64,000 nt of DNA from DAOUBP01 sp964474695 (GCA_964474695.1 CAYYTK010000001.1:186001-250000); one strand, 5' to 3'; shown: positions 1 to 9,093, counted from the first letter of the stretch. A program made the numbers and translations. The notes: generated by a model from the letters alone, not told the origin.

Positions 1-322
1 CTGGGTGCGCCTCACTGATCGATTCTTCGGGCATCAAGGTCAGATGGGGGCCGCCCAGCACGGTGATCAGCCCCAAGCGCTTGGCTTCTTTAGCCATGTT
101 CCAGGCATCGACGATCAAGGGGGTCACGGCAGTGATGCCGATCAGTTCGTAGCCGCCGCGACGGATCACTGTTTCCAGCGGCTCATCCTCGATCGCCGCA
201 TCGTACAGTCCGACCGGATGATTGTGCTCCCGCAGCACTGCGGCGAGATACCCCAGGCCCAGGGGGATATGCTTGCGAGATGACCAAACCCCGGATTCGG
301 GACTGGCGAGCAATACGCGCAT
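1..322 (-). CDS. Cobalamin-binding radical SAM protein, N-terminal part (cut by window edge)
   Basis: This gene begins at an ATG at 320-322 and runs off the left end, so only about 107 residues are visible. They resemble the N-terminal B12-binding domain of the two radical SAM genes further right: a start MRVLLASPES, then IPLGLGYLAAVLRE, then VLGGPHLTLMPEE. The Fe-S cysteine motif would lie outside the window. A GGAAG ribosome site sits six bases before the ATG. It lies 46 bases after the preceding radical SAM gene on the same strand, so it is probably the next gene of one operon. The substrate is unknown. Confidence 0.8.
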   Translation of the reverse strand, partial: MRVLLASPESGVWSSRKHIPLGLGYLAAVLREHNHPVGLYDAAIEDEPLETVIRRGGYELIGITAVTPLIVDAWNMAKEAKRLGLITVLGGPHLTLMPEESISEAHP

Positions 323-368
323 GGTGTCTTCCTTAAAACTGTCTTACACACGTCAGAAGCTTGGCTTG

Positions 369-1493
369 TTACTGGCTGCTGCCCGCTTCTGGATTGACGC
401 GTTTCTGGTTCTCTTCCTGCCGGGTCACATTGGCATTGCCCCATGATCGCAACGGGGTCGGTTTCCACCAGGCCCATTCGGTGCAGGTGTTGCAAGGTGA
501 GACGGCGTTCAGGTCGTTTTGGACATGCTGCCGGCGCAATTGCTGCATCTTTGCGCCGTTCCAGTTTTTCAGCACCTGCACGGAGCCATCTGCGTTGCGC
601 ACGTTGCCCAGATCCTGGGTCAGGTTGAAGTCGCGATCGCACATCGCAATGCTGCCGTCCCAGTAGATGTGTGTGTGATACCACAGGTTCGGGCAAGGAT
701 ACCGCCTGACCGGCAGATTGTCCTCCCCGGCCTCCAGCTTGTTGATGTCTTCGATCTGGCCGCCCCACGAATCGAACGGCTTGACATTGATGCGATCCAC
801 GCCGGGCAGGCGCCACTCTCTGACGAAATCATCGATCTCGCCGACCGTTTTTTCCATTTCGATGATCTGCAGGTTGACGAAGGGACTGTGGTAACCGCCT
901 GCCTGCTTGAGTTCGATGAAGCGGCGAATATTGGTGTTGGTTTGCTCGTAATCCGCGTTGACGCGAATCTGCTCGTACGTCTCCGGCCGCATGCCGTCGA
1001 GGCAGAGATAGATGGCGCCCAAGCCGGCATCCAGGATGGCGCGCGATCGCTGCTCATTCAGGAGCGTCGCGTTGGTGCTGATCTCGCTGCGCAGCCCTTT
1101 CTTCTGGCAATAGGCGATCATATCCAACAGCCGCGGGTGCAACAGCGGCTCGCCCCATATATGGAGGGTGGTGGCCTGCACCCAGGGCGCCATTTCATCC
1201 ACAATCGCCTTGAAGAGCGCAAAGTCCATAAAGCCCTTCTTGCGGACCTGTTCCTTGCGCCCGGTGGGGCACATGATGCAGTTCAGATTGCAGATATTGG
1301 TGGACTCGATGTAAAGCCGGTCCGGCGGCAGCACCAGGCGCGTTTGGCCGGTTTCATAGGCTAACCACTTGATCGGGCGCAGCAAGGGATTGCGTTTCCA
1401 GCGGGTGGCGATTTCGACACGTTCGAGGATGCTTCTGCGGCCGTCATCCGGTGCGGATTGCTGTGAATCATTCATGTGCTTGTTCGTATCCAT
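369..1493 (-). CDS. Radical SAM protein with SPASM-type C-terminus
   Basis: About 374 residues. The 4Fe-4S motif CNLNCIMC (CX3CX2C) lies near residue 68, followed by a TIM-barrel region containing WGEPLLHP and STNATLL. The C-terminal third has more cysteines (YPCPNLW, AMCDRDF, CNTCTEW), as in SPASM domains that bind auxiliary Fe-S clusters. Unlike its neighbours it has no B12-binding domain. A GTG at 1508 would overlap the upstream gene by 10 bases; the ATG at 1493 is chosen, but neither has a clear ribosome site. SPASM proteins modify peptides, sugars or cofactors, and nothing here identifies the substrate. Adjacency to three B12 radical SAM genes suggests a shared pathway. Confidence 0.85.
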   Translation of the reverse strand: MDTNKHMNDSQQSAPDDGRRSILERVEIATRWKRNPLLRPIKWLAYETGQTRLVLPPDRLYIESTNICNLNCIMCPTGRKEQVRKKGFMDFALFKAIVDEMAPWVQATTLHIWGEPLLHPRLLDMIAYCQKKGLRSEISTNATLLNEQRSRAILDAGLGAIYLCLDGMRPETYEQIRVNADYEQTNTNIRRFIELKQAGGYHSPFVNLQIIEMEKTVGEIDDFVREWRLPGVDRINVKPFDSWGGQIEDINKLEAGEDNLPVRRYPCPNLWYHTHIYWDGSIAMCDRDFNLTQDLGNVRNADGSVQVLKNWNGAKMQQLRRQHVQNDLNAVSPCNTCTEWAWWKPTPLRSWGNANVTRQEENQKRVNPEAGSSQ

Positions 1494-1498
1494 TTGGT

Positions 1499-2977
1499 TC
1501 AGGCCCACGCCTCAGATTCGCGTTTGGGCTGCAACTGGCGAAAGCGCGGGAACAGGCCGGAGTTCAGAACGGCCCGCCCGACGCGGTGGATCATCGGGTT
1601 CTGTGCCACACGATAAAGTCGTTCGCCCCACGCCGGCCCGAAGTAGCGGACGTACTTGCGCTTGGCCTTGCTTTCCAGGAAGCGCTGGCGCGCCAGGATA
1701 GCCATCTTGCTCAGCCTCTCGTCGCCGACGTCCGAGACGTTCATGAAGGGCGCGATCTCGCTGGTGTATGAGTTGTAATAATAGCTCTTGGTGAAATCCG
1801 CGTTGTAGGCCGTAGCGGGATTCTTGCGGACCAGCTCCTCCCAGAGCTCTGTGCCGGGCATGGGGGTGGCAATAGAGAACATGGCCTCGCTGAGGCGCAG
1901 GCTGGCCGCAAACTCGATCGTCTCATTCATGGTCTGGTCGTTGTCGCCGGGCAGGCCCAGGATGAAATAGCCCTTGCTCATGATGCCCGCGTCTTCGGCC
2001 CAGTCGATGGCCTGGCGCACCTGGTCCAGATTGATGTGTTTCGCCGTCCGTTTCAGGATCTCCGGATTGCCCGACTCGATGCCGAAGTGAATCTGCCGGC
2101 AACCGGCCCGGTGCATTTTCTTGAGCAAATCGGGGTTCACGCGGTCCACGCGCGCCAAACACTGCCAGCGCACATCCAGGCTCTGCTCGATGAAGTAGTC
2201 GAGGATCGCCTCCAGGCGTTTGACGTTGATGGTGAACAGGTCATCCTCAAAGTAGAAGTTGCGCACGTCATAGTCATTGATAAGTTGGCGCAACTCGGCG
2301 ACGATGTTCTGCGGGGAGCGCTGGCGGTAGGTGCGGCCGACGATGCCTTTGAAACAAAACGAGCAATGGTAGGGGCACCCGCGACTGGACAGCACTGTGA
2401 TCATGTGCTGGCCGTTCGGCGCGTACAGCGGATAGGCCTTCAGGTCGAACAGGTGACGCGCCGGGAATGGCAATTCATCCAGGTCAGGGATCAGTGCGCG
2501 TTCTTCGCCTTGAATGATGTTGCCTGCCGCGTCTTTGTACCACAGGCCGGCGATGCTGCTCCAGTCTGTAGTGCCCGCCGAGATCTGGCGCAACCAGTCG
2601 CGGAAGATATACTCCCCTTCACCGTAGGCGAGGAAGTCGATGTGCGGGTTTTGCAGCGTCAACTCGGGCAGCGCTGTGGCGTGCGGCCCGCCGATGATGA
2701 TCGGAACGGCAACTCCCAGTGCTGCCTTCAACATGGCTACCGACTCCTCTACACTGCGATAGGAGGTGGTCATGGACGTGAAGCCAATGACATCGGGCTG
2801 CCAGGCAGCTATTTCCTTGACTTCATCCGCAATCGGCTTTTGCGGGCGCAGCCCCATGTCAAAGATCGCTACGCGGTGCCCTTCTTGCTCCGCGATCGCG
2901 GCCAGATAGCCCAGCCCCAACGACGGGTACGAATTGACCTTGGCGTGCCACTTGGGGCCGACGAGTGCAACTTTCAT
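1499..2977 (-). CDS. B12-binding domain radical SAM protein
   Basis: 492 residues. The N-terminal 130 residues form a cobalamin-binding fold (LGLGYLAAIAEQEG, IIIGGPHATALPE). The radical SAM core follows, with SRGCPYHCSFCF giving the CX3CX2C cluster motif and HFGIESGNPEIL in the barrel. The C-terminal tail of about 100 residues is basic. This is the architecture of the BchE/HpnP/HpnR-like class, which does methylations and ring chemistry on lipids, pigments or antibiotics. Sequence alone does not tell which. It is 45 bases downstream of the other B12 radical SAM gene and overlaps or abuts the SPASM gene, so co-transcription is likely. Confidence 0.88.
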   Translation of the reverse strand: MKVALVGPKWHAKVNSYPSLGLGYLAAIAEQEGHRVAIFDMGLRPQKPIADEVKEIAAWQPDVIGFTSMTTSYRSVEESVAMLKAALGVAVPIIIGGPHATALPELTLQNPHIDFLAYGEGEYIFRDWLRQISAGTTDWSSIAGLWYKDAAGNIIQGEERALIPDLDELPFPARHLFDLKAYPLYAPNGQHMITVLSSRGCPYHCSFCFKGIVGRTYRQRSPQNIVAELRQLINDYDVRNFYFEDDLFTINVKRLEAILDYFIEQSLDVRWQCLARVDRVNPDLLKKMHRAGCRQIHFGIESGNPEILKRTAKHINLDQVRQAIDWAEDAGIMSKGYFILGLPGDNDQTMNETIEFAASLRLSEAMFSIATPMPGTELWEELVRKNPATAYNADFTKSYYYNSYTSEIAPFMNVSDVGDERLSKMAILARQRFLESKAKRKYVRYFGPAWGERLYRVAQNPMIHRVGRAVLNSGLFPRFRQLQPKRESEAWA

Positions 2978-3022
2978 TTAGCTTCTAATCTCCACAGCGC
3001 TTTCAGCGCACGACGCGCCCGG

Positions 3023-4528
3023 TCACAGCGAAACTTTCGCTGCCTCGCGCAGCTCCGTCTTCTCTTTGCGCGGCACCACCGTGCGCCAGGCGAGGCGGGC
3101 GTTGCGGCCGATATTCATCCAGAAGTCCTTGCGGCGCATCGCACGCATCACGTACTTGGGGCGCCAGTAGAACTGCCGGTAAGCCTTGCGATACATCTCT
3201 TCCATCAGTTCGGCGGTCAGGTCACCCATTTCGTAACGCGCTTTTTGATCGAAGAAGACGTAATCTTCCCAATCTTGCACCAGGAAGCGGCCGTTCTGCT
3301 TGACCTGCTCGTAGACGACCGTGCCGGGATAGGGCGTCATCATGCTGAAGTTGGCGATCATCGGGTCCAGCTCGATCGCGAAGTCGATAGTCTTCTGCAT
3401 CGATGCGCGTGTGTCGCCGGGCAAGCCGATAATGAAGAAGCCGATGGTCTCGATGCCCGCGGCCTTGGCATTTTTGAAGGCCTGGCGGATGGTGTCATGG
3501 TCGACATGCTTGTCGATCTTGATGATCATCTGTTCGTCGCCGGTTTCGACGCCGAACGCGGTGCGCCTCAAGCCGGCTTGTTTCATCCGGGTCAGCAGCT
3601 CAAGGTCGGCCAGGTTGGCGCGAATACCGTTGACGAAGATCCACGGCACGTGATTCAGCTTGTCGGCGATCAAGTTGTCAGCCAGTTGCATCAGCCGGTT
3701 GCGCCGGATGTTCGCGCTGTCATCGAGGACGCCAATTTCCAACGCACCGAGATCGTGCACCAGGTGCCGCCACTCGGCGAGGACGCTCTCTGCAGAACGG
3801 GCGCGCCATTTGATGGGCATGATGCTCTGCGAGCAGAAAGTGCAGCGATAGGGACAGCCGCGGCTGGTCATGATGGAGAAGCTGCGTTCGCCTGGGATCG
3901 CATCCGTAGCGGGCTGCAAATTGGTATAGCGGTCCATTTTGAAAAGATGGTAGGCCGGCCAGGGCAGGCTGTCCAGATCGGCGATGACCGGGCCATCCAT
4001 GTTGCGATGGAGCTCGCCATCGCTGGTCTTATAGCTTGTGCTCTTAACCTCACCGAAGAGGTTCAACTCAGGGCTCATCAAGCGGCGAGCGAAGTTATCG
4101 CTTTGAAATCCCTGATCGCGCATGTACTTGTCCACGATCTCGCTGATGGCGATCCACGGGCCTTCACCTTCGCCGCGCACGACCATGTCGACCGGCGGCT
4201 GGCGCAACGACTCGAAGTCCAGGTCTTCGACCACGACGCTGGGGTGTGGGCCGCCGAGGACGACCGGGATATCCATCTCTTGTTTGATGGCTGCGGCCGT
4301 GCGCCAGGCTTGCTTCACCTGGGGCGTGTTAGACGTGATGCCAGCCAGGTGCGGGCGGAATTCGTTCAGGAACTCCTGCAGCGGTTGGTCTTCCACGTCT
4401 GCATCATAAACGCGCACCTCGTCGCCGCGGCGCTCGGAAACCGCGCCCAGATAGGCTAACGCCAGGTGCGGCGATGTGCGCGTGTCGATCGGCAGGTGAA
4501 ACTTAGGGTTGATCAGTGCGACTCGCAA
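3023..4528 (-). CDS. B12-binding domain radical SAM protein
   Basis: 501 residues with the same layout as its neighbour. The B12-binding domain covers roughly residues 1-140 (HLALAYLGAVSERRG, VVLGGPHPSVV). The radical SAM motif in SRGCPYRCTFCSQS follows, then a barrel with AFGVETGDEQMI and FFIIGLPGDT. The two neighbouring proteins look like diverged paralogues of each other. It starts 36 bases downstream of rtcB on the same strand. The product is cytoplasmic and should need cobalamin, S-adenosylmethionine and a 4Fe-4S cluster. The reaction is unknown. Confidence 0.88.
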   Translation of the reverse strand: MRVALINPKFHLPIDTRTSPHLALAYLGAVSERRGDEVRVYDADVEDQPLQEFLNEFRPHLAGITSNTPQVKQAWRTAAAIKQEMDIPVVLGGPHPSVVVEDLDFESLRQPPVDMVVRGEGEGPWIAISEIVDKYMRDQGFQSDNFARRLMSPELNLFGEVKSTSYKTSDGELHRNMDGPVIADLDSLPWPAYHLFKMDRYTNLQPATDAIPGERSFSIMTSRGCPYRCTFCSQSIMPIKWRARSAESVLAEWRHLVHDLGALEIGVLDDSANIRRNRLMQLADNLIADKLNHVPWIFVNGIRANLADLELLTRMKQAGLRRTAFGVETGDEQMIIKIDKHVDHDTIRQAFKNAKAAGIETIGFFIIGLPGDTRASMQKTIDFAIELDPMIANFSMMTPYPGTVVYEQVKQNGRFLVQDWEDYVFFDQKARYEMGDLTAELMEEMYRKAYRQFYWRPKYVMRAMRRKDFWMNIGRNARLAWRTVVPRKEKTELREAAKVSL

Positions 4529-4564
4529 CGATACCTCCGAAGTGAGTGGATGGGCGAATCCCGC

Positions 4565-7500
4565 TTAGCCTTTGATGACAGCCAGCGGTTCCAGTTGAGC
4601 GACAATGCGCGCGAGGCCGGCTGCTTCAACCACGGCGACCACGCGGTCGACGTCTTTGTATGCGGCCGGTGCTTCTTCCGCGAGCCCGGCCAGGCTGCCG
4701 GCTCGGATGGTGATACCGTCATGCTCCAGTGTGCTGCGCAACTGCTCGCCGCGCACCTGGCGTTTGGCTTCCGCCCGGCTCATCACCCGGCCCGCGCCGT
4801 GACAGCAGGAGCCAAAGGTGTGCGTCATGCTGCCGGCGGCGCCTGCCAGGATATAGGAAGAGGTGCCCATGCTGCCCGGAACGAGCACCGGCTGGCCTAC
4901 CGCCCGGTAGTCGCCGGGCACGTCGGGATGGCCCGGCCCGAACGCGCGCGTGGCGCCCTTGCGATGCACGCACACCTTCAGCTCACGGACGCCGGCGCCG
5001 TCGGCGCGACCGACTGTGTGCGTTTCCAGCTTGGCCATGTTGTGGGCAACGTCGTATACCAGGAAAAGCTCCCAATCGTGCACCTTGCCGGCCAGCATCT
5101 CTTCGAACGCCTCGCGCACGCGGTAGGTCAAGACCTGTCGGTTTGCCCAGGCATAGTTGGCCGCGCAGTTCATGGCGGCGAGATAGCTCTGGCCCTCAGA
5201 CGAATCTAACGGTGCGCACACCAGTTGCTTATCGGGAAGCTCATATCCATAACGTGTGCCGATCCGTTGAAAGCATTCGATATAGTCGGTGGCAACCTGG
5301 TGGCCCAGCCCGCGACTGCCGCAATGGATCTGCACGACCGCCTGGCCCTGGCGTAAGCCATATGCAGCAGATGCTTCGGGGTCGAAGATCTTCGAGACTA
5401 CGTCAATCTCTGCAAAATGGTTGCCTGAGCCCAGCGTGCCCACCTGCTCCAGCCCGCGGCGTTTGGCCTCGCCGCTGACTTTGGCGGGGTCCGCTCCGCC
5501 CATGTGGCCGTTTTGTTCCGTGTGATCGATATCGGTGCGGGTGGCGTACCCCTCGCGCAGCGCCCAAAGGCTGCCATCCGCCAGGATGCGGTCCAGCTCA
5601 CCCTTGTTGATGTGCAATTGGCCCTTGACGCCGACACCACTGGGCACGTGACGATAGAGTGCATCGGCCAGGGCCTGCATGTGGGGCCTGATCTCATCGG
5701 CATCGAGGTGGCTGGCCAACAGGCGCACACCGCAGTTTGATACAACGAACCCATCGGCGACGAAATTGTGATCGCGATGCGCCACCGTGAAGTCGTAGAC
5801 ATCCCCCGCGTAGTCCGTAAGTAGTTCGATTTCGCTCACGCGATCCCACGCCATGCCCGAACGTCCCAGGCCGGCTGTAGCCTCTTCCACAAACCGGGCA
5901 AACGGCACGAAGCTCTGGCCCACGCGCGCGCCAGTGGCGCGGCCTTCCCACAATGAGCGCTGGATGAACCGTGCGTTTGCCAACGGCCCGGCCAAAGTAG
6001 CTTCGATTTGTGCAACACTCTGACCGGATTCCCGCATCGCCACGGCCTCGGACGCGATGGCATCTCGGCCTTGCACCACCTGTTGTTTCAGGCGCAGATA
6101 GGTGACGGCCAGGCTCGCCAGTGCGCGCTTCTTGCGATGGCACTCGAACCCGATCTGGCTCCAGAGTCGGATGAGATTGTCTGGTTCGGTCGAAGCGGCC
6201 AAGCGAAGGCGAATCGAGCGCGTTCCATCGGCGTTCGTTTGCACCATTCGCCGCTCAACCGGCCGCGTGATCACATCGAACTCGGTCAGCAGGTCGGCGA
6301 TGTCAGCCAGCCAGTCTTGTCCACTTGCAACCCATGTCTCGCCCTTGTTGACTGAGAGAGTCGGCGGCTGGAAATTATGGTCGTGGCCGGTGACGGTGCC
6401 CGGCGCGTTCACTTCGGCCCCAAAAAGCGCAGCCAGGAACAGCCGCTTCTGCCAGAGCGGCGCCTTTTTAATCCACCCCGGCATGCGCCAGTCCGAACGC
6501 GCCTTGATCCCCAAGGGCAGACCCAGCGCAGCCAGGACAGCGACCAGACCTGTCGCGCGCACCTTGAACCAGGTCTCGACCCTTTCGAACTCGTAAGAGC
6601 GGTATTCGGTGTTTATCGCATGCCGCCGCGTTCGAGCATAAATGCGTGAAGGTCGGAATCCCAGCGCCTTCACATCTTCACGCAGGGCTTCCAGGTCTTC
6701 GACATCTCCGTAACATGCCAGCACGCCTTTGCCGCTGGCCTCGAAGTACAGTATCCCATCGCCCCATGTCAGGCCCATCAACCGCAGCAGGTGTGGCAGT
6801 TGCGGTGAGGAGTACCGCAGCGGCAGCAAGCCGCTGCGGTCAAGATGAGCCAACGTTTGAGCAAGCGCGTTGCCAGCCCGACCTTTTCCTTGTTCAGACA
6901 GGGTCGTCTCTACATCGCCGCGGGTCAGAATGATATCGTCAACAGGCGCCACATACGGCACACCATCGAAGCCCCAGACCGCCACCTTGCTGCCCAGCGC
7001 AAGCTGCGCTAACGCAACCATGCCGTCCGGTGTCCAGAACGGGTGATCGCCCGTCGCAATGATCTCCTGACCGCTTTGGGTACACAGCCTGTACACACGC
7101 TCGGCCGGGCGACTCAGATAGCGGAGAATTTCGGTGGTAGCTTCACGCTGGGCGCCGAAGTCCTGGCAAAGGAGTCTGACCTGTGCCCAATCGTTCGCCA
7201 TTCCTGCGATCGACTGGGTGTAGCCCAGGGCATTCAATACCCGACTGTCCCCGGCAAGGCAGTTGATATCATATCCCACTCCCCCAGGGGAGATCACGCC
7301 GCCGGGCGTTCGGGTTGCCACGACGCCGCCGATTGGAAAGCCATAACCCTGGTGGATATCCGGCATAGCCAGGGCTTGCCCTACGATGCCGGGCAGGGTG
7401 GCCGTGTTGACCAACTGCTCCAGTGAGCGGTCAGCCAACGCTTTTTCCAGGATATCCTCGTCGGCGTAGAAGTGCGCCGAGACGCGCATGTCCTGTCGGA

Positions 7501-7567
7501 ACGACTCCGGGATCTCATACCGATAGTCGCCGACCAGTCGCAGGTCATGGCGCGTCACTGGCTTCAT
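4565..7567 (-). CDS. rtcB: RNA-splicing ligase RtcB, interrupted by an intein
   Basis: RtcB joins RNA 2',3'-cyclic phosphate (or 3'-phosphate) ends to 5'-OH ends, using GTP and Mn2+. The 1000-residue precursor holds a normal-size 491-residue ligase split by a 509-residue intein. The N-extein (1-102) contains MPDIHQGYGFPIGG and GGVGYDIN. The C-extein (612-1000) starts CGVRLLASHLDADE and holds the IHCGSRGLGHQ region, and GSMGTSSYIL near the guanylate site. The cut falls just before the active-site cysteine, so the ligase cannot work until the intein splices out. No archease gene is seen nearby. The gene lies 9 bases after the A-type Fe-S carrier gene. Confidence 0.95.
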   Translation of the reverse strand: MKPVTRHDLRLVGDYRYEIPESFRQDMRVSAHFYADEDILEKALADRSLEQLVNTATLPGIVGQALAMPDIHQGYGFPIGGVVATRTPGGVISPGGVGYDINCLAGDSRVLNALGYTQSIAGMANDWAQVRLLCQDFGAQREATTEILRYLSRPAERVYRLCTQSGQEIIATGDHPFWTPDGMVALAQLALGSKVAVWGFDGVPYVAPVDDIILTRGDVETTLSEQGKGRAGNALAQTLAHLDRSGLLPLRYSSPQLPHLLRLMGLTWGDGILYFEASGKGVLACYGDVEDLEALREDVKALGFRPSRIYARTRRHAINTEYRSYEFERVETWFKVRATGLVAVLAALGLPLGIKARSDWRMPGWIKKAPLWQKRLFLAALFGAEVNAPGTVTGHDHNFQPPTLSVNKGETWVASGQDWLADIADLLTEFDVITRPVERRMVQTNADGTRSIRLRLAASTEPDNLIRLWSQIGFECHRKKRALASLAVTYLRLKQQVVQGRDAIASEAVAMRESGQSVAQIEATLAGPLANARFIQRSLWEGRATGARVGQSFVPFARFVEEATAGLGRSGMAWDRVSEIELLTDYAGDVYDFTVAHRDHNFVADGFVVSNCGVRLLASHLDADEIRPHMQALADALYRHVPSGVGVKGQLHINKGELDRILADGSLWALREGYATRTDIDHTEQNGHMGGADPAKVSGEAKRRGLEQVGTLGSGNHFAEIDVVSKIFDPEASAAYGLRQGQAVVQIHCGSRGLGHQVATDYIECFQRIGTRYGYELPDKQLVCAPLDSSEGQSYLAAMNCAANYAWANRQVLTYRVREAFEEMLAGKVHDWELFLVYDVAHNMAKLETHTVGRADGAGVRELKVCVHRKGATRAFGPGHPDVPGDYRAVGQPVLVPGSMGTSSYILAGAAGSMTHTFGSCCHGAGRVMSRAEAKRQVRGEQLRSTLEHDGITIRAGSLAGLAEEAPAAYKDVDRVVAVVEAAGLARIVAQLEPLAVIKG
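5735..7261 (-). other. Intein with degenerate LAGLIDADG endonuclease motifs inside RtcB
   Basis: This covers residues 103-611 of the RtcB precursor. Splicing block A begins at Cys103 (CLAGDSRVL). Block B holds the TxxH motif at 172-175 (TGDH). Two dodecapeptide-like endonuclease motifs appear as LMGLTWGDG (263-271) and FLAALFGAE (377-385); both keep an acidic residue at the catalytic position. The C-terminal splice blocks read VYDFTVAHRDHNFVADG and FVVSN, followed by Cys+1. The penultimate residue is Ser instead of the common His, a change found in some inteins. The length of 509 residues fits a full intein with an endonuclease domain rather than a mini-intein. Confidence 0.93.
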
Positions 7568-7576
7568 ACTACTTCC

Positions 7577-7960
7577 TTAATGGCAGCCGCTGCATCCCCC
7601 GCTGCTGCAGCTAGAAACGGAGTTGGGGTTTTCGATGTGGAAGCCAGTGCCGAACTCATTATCGATGAAGTCAATTTGCGAGCCGGTCATGTATTGGAGG
7701 CTCTGCGGGTCAATGATCACGCGCAGGCCGTGCTGCACGAAGACCGCGTCGACAGGCCGTGGATTATTGTCAAACGTCATTCCGTACTGCAGGCCGCTGC
7801 ATCCGCTGCCGCTGACAAATACGCGCAGAGCGTGTGTCTCGCGCACACCTTTCTGCTCCATGATTTCTTCCAGTTTTGCGGCTGCGGCATCGGTCAAGGT
7901 AATGGCGGCAGGCGCGGTTGCTTCTGCGGTGGCGGTCTCTTCGTTAATTGCAACAGACAT
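7577..7960 (-). CDS. A-type iron-sulfur cluster carrier protein (HesB/IscA/ErpA family)
   Basis: 127 residues. A low-complexity Ala/Thr/Glu N-terminus of about 20 residues precedes the domain, which starts at ITLTDAAAAKLEEI. The first ligand cysteine lies in SGSGCSGLQYGM. The remaining cysteines sit in an unusually Cys/Ser/Gly-rich tail (SSCSSGGCSGCH), where the family normally ends with a CxC pair. DFIDNEFGTGFHIENPN is a family landmark. The protein carries Fe-S or iron to target enzymes in the cytoplasm. It has a strong GGAGG ribosome site and lies directly before rtcB and a run of radical SAM genes, which are likely clients. A plain erpA or iscA name is not certain. Confidence 0.93.
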   Translation of the reverse strand: MSVAINEETATAEATAPAAITLTDAAAAKLEEIMEQKGVRETHALRVFVSGSGCSGLQYGMTFDNNPRPVDAVFVQHGLRVIIDPQSLQYMTGSQIDFIDNEFGTGFHIENPNSVSSCSSGGCSGCH

Positions 7961-7977
7961 AAAATCCTCCGTGTATG

Positions 7978-8051
7978 GTTAGTGAGTTAGTGAGTTAGTG
8001 CGTTAGTGACCTGCCGACGGTCGCACCATCGTACTATGTCACTATCGCACT
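7978..8051. repeat. Tandem TTAGTGAG units and 14-bp inverted repeat between moaA and the Fe-S carrier gene
   Basis: From about 7978 the sequence repeats an 8-base TTAGTGAG-like unit. The arms at 7997-8010 (AGTGCGTTAGTGAC) and 8038-8051 (GTCACTATCGCACT) pair at 13 of 14 positions around a 27-base loop. It lies in the 97-base gap after moaA and before the downstream carrier gene. It could attenuate transcription or process the message; there is no T-run to make it a classic terminator. Confidence 0.6.
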
Positions 8052-8057
8052 CTCGTG

Positions 8058-9077
8058 TTATCCGCCGATCTCGCTCATTTCTCGGGACCTGGCGATGTCG
8101 TTTTCTTCCAGTCGATGCCCCCAGGGCTTGCGATAAGCAGCTTCGGCCATGATGCGCTGCAAGGTGGCGAAGTCGGCGCCGGTGCGCAACGGTGAGAGCA
8201 GGTCCACCTCGTCATCGCGCAACAGGCAGAGGCGCAGCTTGCCATCGGCGGTGAGCCGCAGGCGGGTGCAATTCGCGCAGAATGGTTCGGTGACACTGCT
8301 GATGAAACCGATCCGGCCCTGCGCCGGTCCGGCGGCCAGCCGGAAGGAGCGCGCCGGGTCGTGACCGTCCTGTCCAACTATCGGTTCCAACGGGCCCAAG
8401 GCGGCTTCAATGCGGGCACGCGTTTCGGCCGATGGCACCACCTGTTCCTGCTGGAATTCAGCCACGCTTCCCAACGGCATCAACTCGATAAAGCGCACTT
8501 CCCAAGGATACTCCAGGGTCAGGCGGGCCAGGTCGACGACTTCGCCGTCGTTGAATCCGCGCGTAACGACGCAGTTGATCTTAATCGGGGCCAACCCTGC
8601 AGCGGCAGCGGCCACGATGCCGCGCTGCACATGCAGCAGCGCGTCTCGGCGCGTGATGTGTTTGAACTTCGCCGGATCCAATGAGTCAACACTGATGTTA
8701 ACCTGATCCAGCCCTGCTTCGGCCAGCGGCCCCGCCAGCTCGGCTAACCTGATCCCATTGGTGGTCATGGCGATGCGCCGGATCCCGGGAACGGCGCGGA
8801 TTGCGCGCACCAATCCGACCAGGCCGGGGCGCACGGTCGGCTCACCGCCGGTCAGCCGGATTTTGTCCACACCAAGGCTGGCGGCTACGCGCACCAGCGT
8901 CAGCACCTCATCGTCTTGCAGCAAGGCCGCTGAGGGCCGGAAGGTGACGGATTCCGGCATGCAGTAGATGCACCGCAGGTTGCACGCATCTGTGAGTGAG
9001 ACTCTGAGGTAGTGCAGGCGCCGTCCGTAGGCGTCGATCATGACGCTGGAGACATCGACGGGAGCGTTGTTGTTCAT
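8058..9077 (-). CDS. moaA: GTP 3',8-cyclase MoaA (molybdenum cofactor biosynthesis)
   Basis: 339 residues. MoaA converts GTP to 3',8-cyclo-7,8-dihydro-GTP, the first step of molybdopterin synthesis. The N-terminal cluster motif is CNLRCIYC, followed by LTGGEPTVRPGL for S-adenosylmethionine binding. The C-terminal cluster motif FCANCTRLRL...LRLCL binds the second 4Fe-4S that holds GTP. The protein ends in GG, as expected of MoaA. No other moa or moe gene lies in the window. It starts 16 bases after the SufR-like regulator and is probably in its operon. No strong ribosome site is visible at the chosen ATG. Confidence 0.95.
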   Translation of the reverse strand: MNNNAPVDVSSVMIDAYGRRLHYLRVSLTDACNLRCIYCMPESVTFRPSAALLQDDEVLTLVRVAASLGVDKIRLTGGEPTVRPGLVGLVRAIRAVPGIRRIAMTTNGIRLAELAGPLAEAGLDQVNISVDSLDPAKFKHITRRDALLHVQRGIVAAAAAGLAPIKINCVVTRGFNDGEVVDLARLTLEYPWEVRFIELMPLGSVAEFQQEQVVPSAETRARIEAALGPLEPIVGQDGHDPARSFRLAAGPAQGRIGFISSVTEPFCANCTRLRLTADGKLRLCLLRDDEVDLLSPLRTGADFATLQRIMAEAAYRKPWGHRLEENDIARSREMSEIGG

Positions 9078-9093
9078 GGGTCGGTTGAGCCGG

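Noticed and set aside
2036..4459. An 807-codon plus-strand frame across two radical SAM genes
   Set aside because: It lies opposite two clear conserved genes and resembles no protein; it is a shadow of their codon use.
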